Shown piece after piece: positions 33,717 through 42,393 of a stretch of DNA of 64,000 bases (position 1 is its first letter; each line of letters begins with the position of its first letter). The stretch comes from Streptomyces sp. NBC_01707 (GTDB lineage Bacteria; Actinomycetota; Actinomycetes; Streptomycetales; Streptomycetaceae), in contig NZ_CP109190.1 in the NCBI RefSeq assembly GCF_041438805.1, positions 1,178,001 to 1,242,000 on the forward strand, given 5' to 3'. The notes beneath the pieces were generated by a model. That model was not told where the DNA came from. It ran no database searches and saw nothing but the letters and a program-made list of their open reading frames with translations. The translations under genes and the position numbers were made by a program.

Positions 33717-33747
33717 CCCACGTCCCGCCCAACCACGAGGAGCCACC

Positions 33748-34953
33748 ATGGACTCCGAGACCTTGCTGGCACGGATCACCGACTACGAGAGCCGCCCCGA
33801 CCCCTACCCGCTGTACGCGGAACTCCGCGAGGCCGGTCCCGTGGTGCGGCAGGCGGACGGCAGCTATCTGATCGGCACCTACCACGAGATCGCCGCTCTG
33901 CTCCACGACCCTCGGATCAGCGCCGATCCACGCATCCGCACGGCTCCGTCCCCGTACCCCTCCGATGAGACGGCGAAGCCGCCGTTCCTGCGGCTCGACG
34001 ACCCCGAGCACCACAGGCTGCGCACCCTGGCGATGCGCCCGTTCGGCCCACCCCACAGCCCCGGCCGGATCGACGCCATGCGCGGCGAGATCACCCGCAT
34101 CACCGGGGAACTGATCGAGGAGCTCCGGGACCGCAAGCAGATCGACATCGTCGACGACTTCGCCTACCCCCTGCCCATCACAGTCATCTGCCGGCTGCTC
34201 GGCGTCCCGCGCGAGGACGAGTCACTGTTCCAGGCCTGGACCGACGCGATCGTCGCGACCGCCGACATCGGGCCCGAGGAAGACACCACGGAGCGGGACC
34301 GGACGGGCCGCCAGGCCCGGCAGGAGATGGGCCTGTACCTGGTCGATCTCGCTGAACAGCGCCGCGACCGGCCCACCGACGACATGCTCTCCGCCTTCGT
34401 CAACGAGCCGGATCCGGCCCTGCGGCTCAGCCGGGAGGAACTCGCGGAGACCACTGTGCTGTTGTTCATCGCGGGGCACGAGACCACCGTCAATCTGATC
34501 GCCAACGGAGTCCTCACGCTGCTGCGCCAGCCCGCGCAACTGGACCACCTTCGTCGCGAGCCCGACCTGCTGCCGCGGGCCGTCGAGGAACTACTGCGCT
34601 ACGAACCCCCGGTCCACATGCGCGAGAGGGTCCCCCACGCCGACATCGACATCGCCGGCACGACGATCCCCCGAGGAACGTCCGTCGTGCTGGCGCTGGC
34701 CTCAGGCAACCGCGACCCGAGGAGGTTCCACAACCCCGATCGGTTCGATCCCACCCGGCCGGACAACCAGCACTTCGGCTTCGGCAGCGGCATCCACCTG
34801 TGCTACGGCGCACCCCTCGCCCGCCTCGAGGCCGAGGCCGCGCTCGGCGCGCTGCTCCCCCACCTGGCCACGGCAAGCCTGGCCCAGGACCCACCCCCGT
34901 ACCGGCAGAACGCCATGCTTCGCGGCCCGCGCCACCTGCCCGTCCGCCTATGA
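33748..34953 (+). CDS. Cytochrome P450
   Basis: The 401-residue protein has the I-helix oxygen-binding motif LLFIAGHETTVNLIAN, the ExxR motif in VEELLRYEPPVHMRER and the haem-ligand loop FGFGSGIHLCYGAPLARLE with Cys352. The layout is a soluble bacterial class I P450. With the preceding ferredoxin and reductase genes it forms a complete three-part electron chain. No biosynthetic enzymes are adjacent, so the substrate is unknown. Confidence 0.95.
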   Translation: MDSETLLARITDYESRPDPYPLYAELREAGPVVRQADGSYLIGTYHEIAALLHDPRISADPRIRTAPSPYPSDETAKPPFLRLDDPEHHRLRTLAMRPFGPPHSPGRIDAMRGEITRITGELIEELRDRKQIDIVDDFAYPLPITVICRLLGVPREDESLFQAWTDAIVATADIGPEEDTTERDRTGRQARQEMGLYLVDLAEQRRDRPTDDMLSAFVNEPDPALRLSREELAETTVLLFIAGHETTVNLIANGVLTLLRQPAQLDHLRREPDLLPRAVEELLRYEPPVHMRERVPHADIDIAGTTIPRGTSVVLALASGNRDPRRFHNPDRFDPTRPDNQHFGFGSGIHLCYGAPLARLEAEAALGALLPHLATASLAQDPPPYRQNAMLRGPRHLPVRL

Positions 34954-35141
34954 CTTGGCTGTGTGGCGGCAGGCAGGAGTGGCGGTCCGCCCAAGTACGC
35001 CGTGAGACCTGCCGGCTGCACCGACGGATCCTGCACATCGGTCCGGTTTCGGCGCAGGACCAGGGCAGATCTGCTCGTACGCTCTGACACCTCGCCACCC
35101 GCAATGCGAGGAAAAAGATCAGATGTGCATAAGGTTCCTCT

Positions 35142-36275
35142 ATGTCACATGCGGACGGAGGGGGTGCGGGAAGGAACAAAGTGCTGCCGCGATGGCGTCG
35201 TCGGCCTGGCAGCGACAGGACGTGGGTCTGGTGGCTTCCCCTGTGGCTGATCGCCGTGGACCTGGTGGTGGACCTGGCACTGGTCCAGAACCGCGAACCG
35301 CTGAGCTTTCTGCTGGTCGGAGCCCCACCGCTGGCGGCAGCCACCCGAACCCCGCGGCACACCGCCGCGATTGCCGTCGCATGCCTGGGGATGGAGATGT
35401 GGCTGGCGTCCCGGCGCCCGGGGCACTTCGATGAACAACACCACCTGGCCCTCTACGTCGCCACAGTGCTGATCGGTATCGCCAGCGTCGCACTGTCCCG
35501 GCAGCGGATCCGCACCGACGCCAATCTGGTCCACGCACGCTCTGTTGCCGAGGCGATGCAGATGACGCTGCTGCGCCCGTTCCCGGAACAGCTCGGTCCG
35601 GTGCGGTCAGCGGGCTTCTACCAGGCGGGCGAGGGCGGCACCCTGGTCGGTGGTGACTTCTACGAACTGTGCGAGACCCCGTTCGGCGTCCGCGTCATCC
35701 TCGGGGACGTACGAGGGAAGGGGCTCGATGCGGTTCAGACGGTCGCCACCGTCCTGGGGAGCTTCCGGGTATCCGCGTACGAGTGGACGGACCTGAACCG
35801 TCTCGCGGAGCGCCTGGAGCTCAGCATCGCCCGCAATTCCGGCTGCCCGGCCGGCGACGAGGAGCTGTTCGTCACGGCCCTCCTTCTGGAGTTCCCACCT
35901 GATGGACGCTCGGTGAGGATCGTCGACCGCGGGCATCCGTCACCGCTCGTGCTCACGACGCACGGCACGCAACGGCTTCGTACCGCCCCCGGCCTGCCTC
36001 TGGGCCTGGGCGAACTGGGGCCCGTGAGTGCCGAGGTCACCACCCATCCGCTGCGGACCGGGGAAGTGCTCCTGCTGTACACGGACGGCGTGAGCGAGGC
36101 CCGGAACGCGGGAGGCGAGTTCTATCCGGTGATCGACCGGCTGGCAGACCACTTCGGCGACGGTCACAGGGCTCCGGATCCCGAGGCTCTCGTGTCCTTC
36201 ATCAAGGCCGACACGGAGAAGTGGTCGGCCGGAGCGGACGACGACCGGGCCGTGATCGCCCTCACGCTCGCGTAG
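35142..36275 (+). CDS. Membrane-anchored SpoIIE-type PP2C phosphatase
   Basis: The 377-residue protein has an N-terminal membrane part (WWLPLWLIAVDLVVDLALVQ and two further hydrophobic segments, to about residue 110). A SpoIIE/PP2C domain follows with LVGGDFYELC, ILGDVRGKGLDAV, VDRGHPSPLVL, LLYTDGVSEARNAG and DDDRAVIALTL. It resembles the gene at 9.3 kb in organisation and is probably a paralogue. The targets of these phosphatases are usually anti-sigma antagonists. No such gene is adjacent. Confidence 0.88.
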   Translation: MSHADGGGAGRNKVLPRWRRRPGSDRTWVWWLPLWLIAVDLVVDLALVQNREPLSFLLVGAPPLAAATRTPRHTAAIAVACLGMEMWLASRRPGHFDEQHHLALYVATVLIGIASVALSRQRIRTDANLVHARSVAEAMQMTLLRPFPEQLGPVRSAGFYQAGEGGTLVGGDFYELCETPFGVRVILGDVRGKGLDAVQTVATVLGSFRVSAYEWTDLNRLAERLELSIARNSGCPAGDEELFVTALLLEFPPDGRSVRIVDRGHPSPLVLTTHGTQRLRTAPGLPLGLGELGPVSAEVTTHPLRTGEVLLLYTDGVSEARNAGGEFYPVIDRLADHFGDGHRAPDPEALVSFIKADTEKWSAGADDDRAVIALTLA

Positions 36276-36463
36276 CAGTCCAGGGACGTTCGGCCCCGGC
36301 GCACGGAGTCGGCCCAGGACGTCGAAGCAGACGTGGCAACGGGGAACCGCACGCCGCCCCCAAGGGCTGTCCGGCGGGCCTGCCGCAGTCCGGACCGACG
36401 CGGGACCAGCCACCGAATGGCAGAGCCCGCCGCCGGGCGCGACATCGGTTGATCACGCGGACG

Positions 36464-36895
36464 TCAGCCCGTGCCGGAGAGGTACCGGTCGTCGGGCAGG
36501 TTGAACAGGCGCTGCGCCCGCCGTTCGTTCTCCCGCCGCAGCATGGTGGTCCAGGGCCAGGGGTCCTCCGGTTCGACGTAGGGGCAGGCCATGCGGTGCG
36601 CGATGCGGCATCGGGTGCCGGGAGCGGGCTCGGCGTCCCACAGGTTCATCGCGTTCCCGTCCGGGGTGATGATCCAGCGTCGGCGCGGGGGCGCGGTGTG
36701 GGCGGGGACGACGATTCGGGGTTCGAGGAGGACCCAATGCCCCTCATGCAGGGTGGGGTAGCGGTCTTGGGGCAGTGCGCAGTGCGGGCAGTCCGGCGGT
36801 GCGGGGGGTGGCGGGGCGGTCGCGCCCTCGAGGGCGGCCTGCAGCGCGTAGTCGGGTCGGTCCGGGCGTTCCGCGGTGTTCTCGGTGTCCCCCAT
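36464..36895 (-). CDS. DUF6083-type protein with zinc-ribbon-like cysteines
   Basis: The 143-residue protein has DCPHCALPQDRYPTLHEGHW, PRRRWIITPDGNAMNL, and CRIAHRMACPYVEPEDPWPW, ending RLFNLPDDRYLSGTG. The CPHC pair and later Cys/His suggest a metal-binding site. I recall this arrangement as DUF6083, found in actinomycetes, of unknown function. Start ATG 36895; the open frame extends upstream without family similarity. Confidence 0.65.
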   Translation of the reverse strand: MGDTENTAERPDRPDYALQAALEGATAPPPPAPPDCPHCALPQDRYPTLHEGHWVLLEPRIVVPAHTAPPRRRWIITPDGNAMNLWDAEPAPGTRCRIAHRMACPYVEPEDPWPWTTMLRRENERRAQRLFNLPDDRYLSGTG

Positions 36896-37137
36896 GCCCT
36901 TCAGGGTCCGGACGTACTGTGTGCTGCGGTAGGACGCGAACCGGCCGTGTCGGGCGGGGAAGAACCTGGCCGGAGCGCCGTGCGGCGCCACACGAGGCGT
37001 ACGACGGCACAGCATTCCCGCAGGGTCGGGCCGGAACCGGCATGTGCGATCGCCAGAACGGTCCATGGGTGTTCAAGGTGGTGTTCCCTCCGGTCGGTGC
37101 TGGTTACGTCGGCCGGAAGGTGGTGGGGCGTCAGGTC

Positions 37138-37453
37138 TGGTGGCCGATGGGGTCGAATCCGTACTGCAGGTAGAGGGCGATGCCCTGGGCCATGGCTCGC
37201 GAGCAGGCATGCAGGCGGCGGGCCATGTGCGGGGGGAGCAGCTCTTCCCACTGTCCGGGGGTGGCCAACTGCCGTCCACGGTCCGTCCCCAACAGGTAGA
37301 GCTGTACAGGCGATCCGGTGTGACGATCGCGGCGGCACGTCGATGCGGGAGCTCGAGCGCAAACGCAATGCGATGTGGCTGACGGTACGTAAGGCCCCGG
37401 ATTCGGCCTGGCCGGAACCAGGCAAGAAGCTGACGGCTCGGGGCGACCGCCAT
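37138..37453 (-). pseudogene. Frameshifted small hypothetical gene
   Basis: Two overlapping minus-strand frames together make a coherent peptide. TYRQPHRIAFALELPHRRAA AIVTPDRLY comes from the upstream frame. LYLLGTDRGRQLATPGQWEE, MARRLHACSRAMAQGIALYL and QYGFDPIGHQT come from the downstream one. Third-position G/C preference switches frame near 37300. This suggests one frameshift in a formerly continuous gene. The family is unknown to me. Confidence 0.4.
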
Positions 37454-37560
37454 GGATCCGTACAGCCGGTGATCGAAAGTTCAGGGCGGCAGGGGCCGGG
37501 TTCCCTGCCGCAGCTACCGTTACCCCAGCACCGCACCGAACCGACCCCTGGAGAACCCCC

Positions 37561-37962
37561 GTGCCCGTACCTCTCGGCGAGGAAGTGGTGGCGTTGCTGC
37601 GCCGCCCCAGCACCTGCTACATCGCTACGACGATGCCCGACGGCTCTCCCCAGCTCACCCAGACATGGGTCGACACCGACGGCGAGCACGTCCTGATCAA
37701 CAGCGTCGAGTCGCATCAGAAGACCCGAAACATCACACGCGACCCACGGGTTGCCGTCGCAATCGCCGACCCCTCGGAACCGGCCTCCTACATCCAGATC
37801 CGCGGCCGCGTGGTGCGCGTGACCACCGAGGGGGCGGTCGACCACATCGAGGCGCTCGCGCAGAAGTATCTCGGCGGGCCCTACCCCTGGTTCGGCGGCC
37901 GCGACCAGGTCCGGGTGATCTATGTGATCCAACCCGAACGGATCAGCAACCCCCGCGGCTGA
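37561..37962 (+). CDS. PPOX-class F420-dependent (split-barrel) oxidoreductase
   Basis: The 133-residue protein has VVALLRRPSTCYIATTMPDG, SPQLTQTWVDTDGEHVLINS, HQKTRNITRDPRVAVAIAD, and VRVTTEGAVDHIEALAQKYL. This is the pyridoxamine-5'-phosphate-oxidase-like fold of small actinobacterial F420 or FMN enzymes. It probably reduces a small substrate with reduced F420. Start GTG 37561. Confidence 0.88.
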   Translation: MPVPLGEEVVALLRRPSTCYIATTMPDGSPQLTQTWVDTDGEHVLINSVESHQKTRNITRDPRVAVAIADPSEPASYIQIRGRVVRVTTEGAVDHIEALAQKYLGGPYPWFGGRDQVRVIYVIQPERISNPRG

Positions 37963-38180
37963 TGATCAAATGTCTTCCGTCCCGGCCTCCCCCTGCCAAC
38001 AGTCAACTCGGTGTTCGGCGGACCAACCTACCGATCACCAGGTTCGGTGACATCGGTCAGGCCTCGCTGAGAGCGCACACGGCCGGGCCGCCTCACCTCG
38101 AGCGCCACCGCTACAGAAGTTGTGTCGGCTCCCGGGTCTCGACAGCGCCGGGTGTTCGGGCCGGCGCGTAGGGTGCCGGG

Positions 38181-39113
38181 ATGATCGGGATTCCAGAGGC
38201 GTTCATGCGGAGCACCGTCGAACGTCAAGGAGAGCGCGGAGCGGCATGGCTCGCCGAACTGCCCGGGATCGTGGAGGAGTTGCTGGGCCGCTGGCGGTGC
38301 GTGCCGGACGGCGAGGTGATGCATGGAGGTGTCGGGGTCATCGTCCCGGTGCGACGGCGGGCCGAGGGGACCGCTGTGCTGAAGGTGTCGTTTCCGCACC
38401 CCGGCAACGTGCATGAACCGGACGCGTTTTCGGCATGGGGCGGGCGCGGAGCCGTCCTGCTGTACGAGCGTGACGACGAGCGGTTCGCGATGCTGCTGGA
38501 GCGGATCCGGACGTCGACCCTTGCAGAGGTTCAGGACGGCGATGAGGTGGTGGCGGTCGCAGGGCGGATCAGTCGCCGGCTGGCCATCCCCGCGCCACCC
38601 GCCCTGCCCCGGCTGCGGGATCAGGCTGACGCCTGGGAGGCGCAGCTGCGCAAGGACGCCGGGGAACTGACGCACACACTGTCGCGTCACGTGGTGGGCG
38701 CCGCCGTAGCGACCGTCCGCGAGCTGGGCCGCGTGCAGCCGGACACCCTCATCCACGGCGACCTGCACGCCCGAAACATCCTTCGCGCCGACCGTGAGCC
38801 GTGGCTGGCCGTCGACCCCAAGGGGTACGCCGGAGACCCTGCTTACGACAGCGGCACGCTGCTCAAGTCGCGTGCGCTGACACTCCTCAAGGCCGACGAC
38901 CTGCGCAAGGCTGTCCACCGCACGCTGTACGTCTTCGCCGAGACCGCGGAACTCGATCGCGAACGCGTCCGACATTGGGCGCAGCTCCATGCCGTCCAGG
39001 CTGCGTTCTGGGGCCGCCGACACGGATTCCGTACAGCCCGCAGCGGATCACGACTGGATTGGCTCACCGAATTCGTGGACCGGCTGGCGGAGTTGCTCAC
39101 GGAAGGCGCCTAG
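38181..39113 (+). CDS. Aminoglycoside/hydroxyurea phosphotransferase-like kinase
   Basis: This 310-residue protein has the kinase catalytic loop LIHGDLHARNILR (His192, Asp194) and the metal-binding DPKGYAGDPAYD, typical of the APH(6)/hydroxyurea phosphotransferase family. The N-terminal lobe has GGVGVIVPVRR and AVLKVSFP. Family members include streptomycin 6-kinases, but many homologues phosphorylate other compounds. A resistance role is a guess; there is no aminoglycoside biosynthesis gene nearby. Confidence 0.88.
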   Translation: MIGIPEAFMRSTVERQGERGAAWLAELPGIVEELLGRWRCVPDGEVMHGGVGVIVPVRRRAEGTAVLKVSFPHPGNVHEPDAFSAWGGRGAVLLYERDDERFAMLLERIRTSTLAEVQDGDEVVAVAGRISRRLAIPAPPALPRLRDQADAWEAQLRKDAGELTHTLSRHVVGAAVATVRELGRVQPDTLIHGDLHARNILRADREPWLAVDPKGYAGDPAYDSGTLLKSRALTLLKADDLRKAVHRTLYVFAETAELDRERVRHWAQLHAVQAAFWGRRHGFRTARSGSRLDWLTEFVDRLAELLTEGA

Positions 39114-39461
39114 GGGCTGTTCACCGCAGCCATCCTGCCCGGCCACGGCACGGGCACCTTGACCGTCCTCGCGATCGCATACGCCGGTTCAACTGAGCTT
39201 GCCGCGGAAACAACGCCCAGGGAGACGGGGCGCCGAGCGCCCGCAGACGGTGCTCCGCCTGCGGGCCCTCAGGACACACCTCGGGATCGAGTACGGGTTC
39301 TGCACCCACCGCGGGTGCCTCGCGGGCCAGGTGGCGTTGTGAAGTGCCTGGTGCAGTGCCCCGGGGTGGGCGGAATCGGGAGTGGAGCGGGGTCCGCGAG
39401 GCAGACGGGAGCCCCGACCCGAATGTGTGGTTGGGGCAGAAGTCCCCGTTCGGGTCTGGTG
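39114..39461. other. Intergenic stretch, nothing assigned
   Basis: No gene or strong structure is apparent. It lies at the 3' ends of two convergent genes. Confidence 0.45.
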
Positions 39462-40694
39462 TCAGTTCACGCAGCCGGTGACGGAGCCGGTGGGCGCGCA
39501 GTGGTTGGGATGGTTGTTCGCGACCTTCGTCCGGTCGATCGTGACAGTGCTGCCGGGCTGCTCGTAGATCCCTCCGCCATCACTGCCTGTGCCATCGGCA
39601 CGGTTCCTGCTGACCTCGGAACGGATCAGAGTCGCGGTTCCCGAGCCGGCGAACAGGCCGCCGCCCTGAGATCCCGCAGCGGTCGTCCGGTTGCCCTTGA
39701 GCTTGGTCCCATCGAGGCGCGTGGTACCGCCGCTCCAGATGCCGCCGCCCTGGATTCCTGCGGTGTTGTCCTGCACCGTGCTTCTCCGGGCGTTCAGCTC
39801 CTGCTGGCTGAGGATGCCGCCGCCCACGTCGGTCGCGCTGTTTCCGCTGACCCAGCTGGAACGAAGATTGATGATCGAGTTCCCGGAACCAAGGATGCCG
39901 CCGCCGTCGGCTCCCGCGCCGGTCGCCTTGTTCCGGCTCACATCCGTGGAGTCAAAGGTGCCGGTTGTGCCGAGGAGGGACACGCCGCCTCCGCCGCCGG
40001 CGCCAGTGGCAGTGTTTCCGTTCACCTTGCTGTGGTTGAAGGTGACGGGGCCCGAGACGGCGACTGCTCCCCCGAAGCCGGCCGTGTTCCTGCTCACCTC
40101 GGTGTGCGTGAGGGTGACAGCGCCCAACGACGAGATTCCACCGCCGGCGCTACCGGCGGTGTTCTTCACCAACTCGCTCGAAGTCACCGTGATGGTGCTC
40201 CCGGGCTGTCCGTTGATGGCGCCCCCGTCGATGGTGGCGTGGTGGCCAGTCAGCTGGGAGCTGATGACGGAGATGGAACCAAAGACGAGGGCCACGCCGC
40301 CGAAGGGGGTGCTGCCGTTGCGGAGGGTGAGGCGGTTGAGTGTGAGTTCGCCGTCGGGGGCGTTGACCTGGAACAAGCGGAATTCCGGGGTACCGGGTGC
40401 GCTGGAACGCTCGATGACCGTGCGCTTGCCACCCTTGAGGGTGATGTCCGTCGTGATAGCAGGAAAGCCGTTTTGGCTGCCGACGGTGTTGGCGTCGGTG
40501 AGGGTGTAGGTGCACTTGGGAGCCAGATCGATGGTGCCGCCGCCCGCGCCGTTGGCGGTGTCGATCGCATCCCTGAGTTCCTCGACGTTGCAGCCGATGT
40601 GGACGACGGCTGCGTTGGCGGGGGCGGCCGGCACCACAGCCAGGCCGAGGGACAGTGCCGCGACGGCACCGCCCGTTCTCGCGACGAGTCTCAT
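39462..40694 (-). CDS. Secreted right-handed beta-helix repeat protein
   Basis: The 410-residue protein starts at ATG 40694 with GGAG five bases upstream and a Sec signal peptide (LVARTGGAVAALSLGLAVVP, cleavage near ANAA). The mature part has TIDLAPKCTYTLTDA and then about eight repeats of roughly 25 residues with an N-T-A...GGGI core (NTAGSAGGGIS, NSATDVGGGILS, NTAGIQGGGIW). This resembles the polymorphic outer membrane protein/pectate-lyase-like beta-solenoid. It should be an elongated extracellular protein. No catalytic residues are evident, and cysteines are at the two ends only. Confidence 0.85.
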   Translation of the reverse strand: MRLVARTGGAVAALSLGLAVVPAAPANAAVVHIGCNVEELRDAIDTANGAGGGTIDLAPKCTYTLTDANTVGSQNGFPAITTDITLKGGKRTVIERSSAPGTPEFRLFQVNAPDGELTLNRLTLRNGSTPFGGVALVFGSISVISSQLTGHHATIDGGAINGQPGSTITVTSSELVKNTAGSAGGGISSLGAVTLTHTEVSRNTAGFGGAVAVSGPVTFNHSKVNGNTATGAGGGGGVSLLGTTGTFDSTDVSRNKATGAGADGGGILGSGNSIINLRSSWVSGNSATDVGGGILSQQELNARRSTVQDNTAGIQGGGIWSGGTTRLDGTKLKGNRTTAAGSQGGGLFAGSGTATLIRSEVSRNRADGTGSDGGGIYEQPGSTVTIDRTKVANNHPNHCAPTGSVTGCVN

Positions 40695-40979
40695 GAACGC
40701 TCCAGACATGAGTGAGGCCCGAGGGCCGATCCCCGGATACCCCAACGGCACCCGGGAGCAGGGAAGATTGACGACAGCCACAACCGGGGCGGGAGAGAGG
40801 GCGTGCCTGCCGGGTGCGAGACTTAACCAGGTCGATTAGCCGGTAAACACATCTGCCGCCAGGCGGATCAACCCACAGCCCGCCTGACATGGCATCAGAC
40901 CCGGCGGCCCACGCGGGTGAAGCCTCGTCAGGTGGGACCTGATGGAGCCCACTCCGGCTGCGTGGCGGACACCCAGCTC

Positions 40980-41200
40980 ACGAGCCGCTCTTCCACAGCC
41001 TGCTTCCGCCGGTCAGGTACTTCCCCGTCTCCCGCCGACCACGCGAGACCGCCCCGACCTGTGCCGGCTTCCCGACCCACGCCACAACATGGTTCGCCGC
41101 CCGAAGCATCACCGTCGAACGTGCCCTGAACGACAACGCCCAGTCCCACACCAAGAATGCGATCAGACAGACACTCCGTGAGGGCGCCGATCAGGGGGAC
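40980..41200 (+). pseudogene. IS481-family transposase fragment
   Basis: One frame reads RETAPTCAGFPTHATTWFAA and RSITVERALNDNAQSHTKNA IRQTL. These align with IS481 transposases around the catalytic Asp (VERVLTDNG..Y....WR). Only this short segment is recognisable and the DN region is degenerate. It is a dead remnant, running into the SMI1/KNR4 gene's 3' end. Confidence 0.55.
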
Positions 41201-41592
41201 AGGGGTTCGGAGTCGTCCCACTTCCATCCACTTTCGGGGAACTGATCAAGCAGGGCGGAGAGCGAAGCCGCCTGGTGGATGGCGGATGACCACTCCTGAG
41301 CCGATACGTCGATCAGGACCAGAGGCGGAGGTTCCTGCCGGAAGTCGTAGGTGAGCATTTCGCGGCTTCCGTCCCCGCCGATGACAAGGCTCCCGGGGAA
41401 GCGTTGCTGGAATTCTCCGGCCTCATTGACATCGATGAGCTCGGCGACGTCGTTGATCATCAGGAAGTCGTCTGCAGGGTGAACGAACCGGCTCATGCTT
41501 CCCCGCGTGGCCAGGAAATGCCGGTAGTCCTGCGGAAAGCGAACTCCGAAGTGACGCTCGGCCTGCGTGATCTCATCGTTGTTCGAGCTCAT
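41191..41592 (-). CDS. SMI1/KNR4 family protein
   Basis: This 133-residue protein starts NNDEITQAERHFGVRFPQDY RHFLATRG, the hallmark of the SMI1/KNR4 (SUKH) fold, and continues SLVIGGDGSREMLTYDFRQE PPPLVLID. SUKH proteins in bacteria are frequently immunity proteins for polymorphic toxins. No toxin gene is beside it; the neighbours are an IS481 fragment and a DUF4440 gene. It could thus be an orphan immunity gene. Confidence 0.8.
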   Translation of the reverse strand: MSSNNDEITQAERHFGVRFPQDYRHFLATRGSMSRFVHPADDFLMINDVAELIDVNEAGEFQQRFPGSLVIGGDGSREMLTYDFRQEPPPLVLIDVSAQEWSSAIHQAASLSALLDQFPESGWKWDDSEPLSP

Positions 41593-41819
41593 GAGGCCGT
41601 TCTATCAGCGCTGGGTCGTGGCGGGGGCTGCCCTGGGCTGCAGTGAGCGGGACTCGCCTGCGAAGGAGGGGGGTTCAGCCCGCCCGAACATCTGGTGCTT
41701 GATCATCTTGATGTGGTTGCCCCGGCCTTCCACCGGACCGGAGTTCCGGCAACGTCGCTGCTTGCGTCGTGTGAACCAATTCGCTGTGACGTGATGAGGA
41801 ACGTACGTAGGGTCCGTAC

Positions 41820-42191
41820 ATGGCAGACGAAAGTGACCGTGACCGTGCCGTTCAAGCAGCCGTTGAGTCGGAGAGGCGGCTTCTCGACCCTGACGTGCGT
41901 GCTTCGCCGTCCCTGGTCTCCGAGCTCCTGGACCCGGAGTTCCTCGAGATCGGTGCGTCGGGGCGGCGCTGGGACGCGACGTCGATCCTCACGGTGACGA
42001 GCGACGGTTCGGTTGCCCCCGAAGCGCCCGTCGAGGTCACTGAGATGTCGGGGGCCGTACTCGCTCCCGGCATCGTTCATCTGACGTACTTCACCGACCA
42101 CAGCGGGCGCCGAGCGTGGAGGAGCTCCGTATGGCGTCTGACCGATGCGGGCTGGCGCCTGTACTTCCACCAGGGCACTTCGACGAGCTGA
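41820..42191 (+). CDS. DUF4440 (NTF2-like) protein
   Basis: The 123-residue protein has RDRAVQAAVESERRLLDPDV RA, LLDPEFLEIGASGRRWDATS, LAPGIVHLTYFTDHSGRRAW and SVWRLTDAGWRLYFHQGTS. This matches the DUF4440/SnoaL-like group, of unknown or ligand-binding function. It stands alone. Confidence 0.85.
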   Translation: MADESDRDRAVQAAVESERRLLDPDVRASPSLVSELLDPEFLEIGASGRRWDATSILTVTSDGSVAPEAPVEVTEMSGAVLAPGIVHLTYFTDHSGRRAWRSSVWRLTDAGWRLYFHQGTSTS

Positions 42192-42393
42192 AGGATCAGT
42201 GGCCGCGCCCGCCGGATACACCGCCTCCCCCTGCACCGCCCGAGCCCCTCGTCTTCGACGGCACCATTTTCGTGGGCGGCGCACTGACCACGACCACCGA
42301 GGTCGAGAACTTGGTGGCAGCGGCGGCCGCACGGTGCGCCGCACCTGGCCGGGTTGCGGGGCGCCGGGCCGGCTACGGCATCCACCGGTGTCC

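Noticed and set aside
32442..33779. 445-residue minus-strand frame opposite the ferredoxin reductase
   Set aside because: Antisense shadow; the plus strand has both nucleotide-binding motifs and is coupled to ferredoxin and P450.
36221..37696. 491-residue plus-strand frame across the DUF6083-type gene
   Set aside because: It crosses several gene ends, is Arg/Gly-rich and lacks any domain; the minus-strand gene has a coherent CPHC-containing product.
39159..40715. 518-residue plus-strand frame opposite the beta-helix gene
   Set aside because: The Gly/Ala/Val-rich text is the reverse reading of the repeats; the minus strand has a signal peptide and ribosome binding site.
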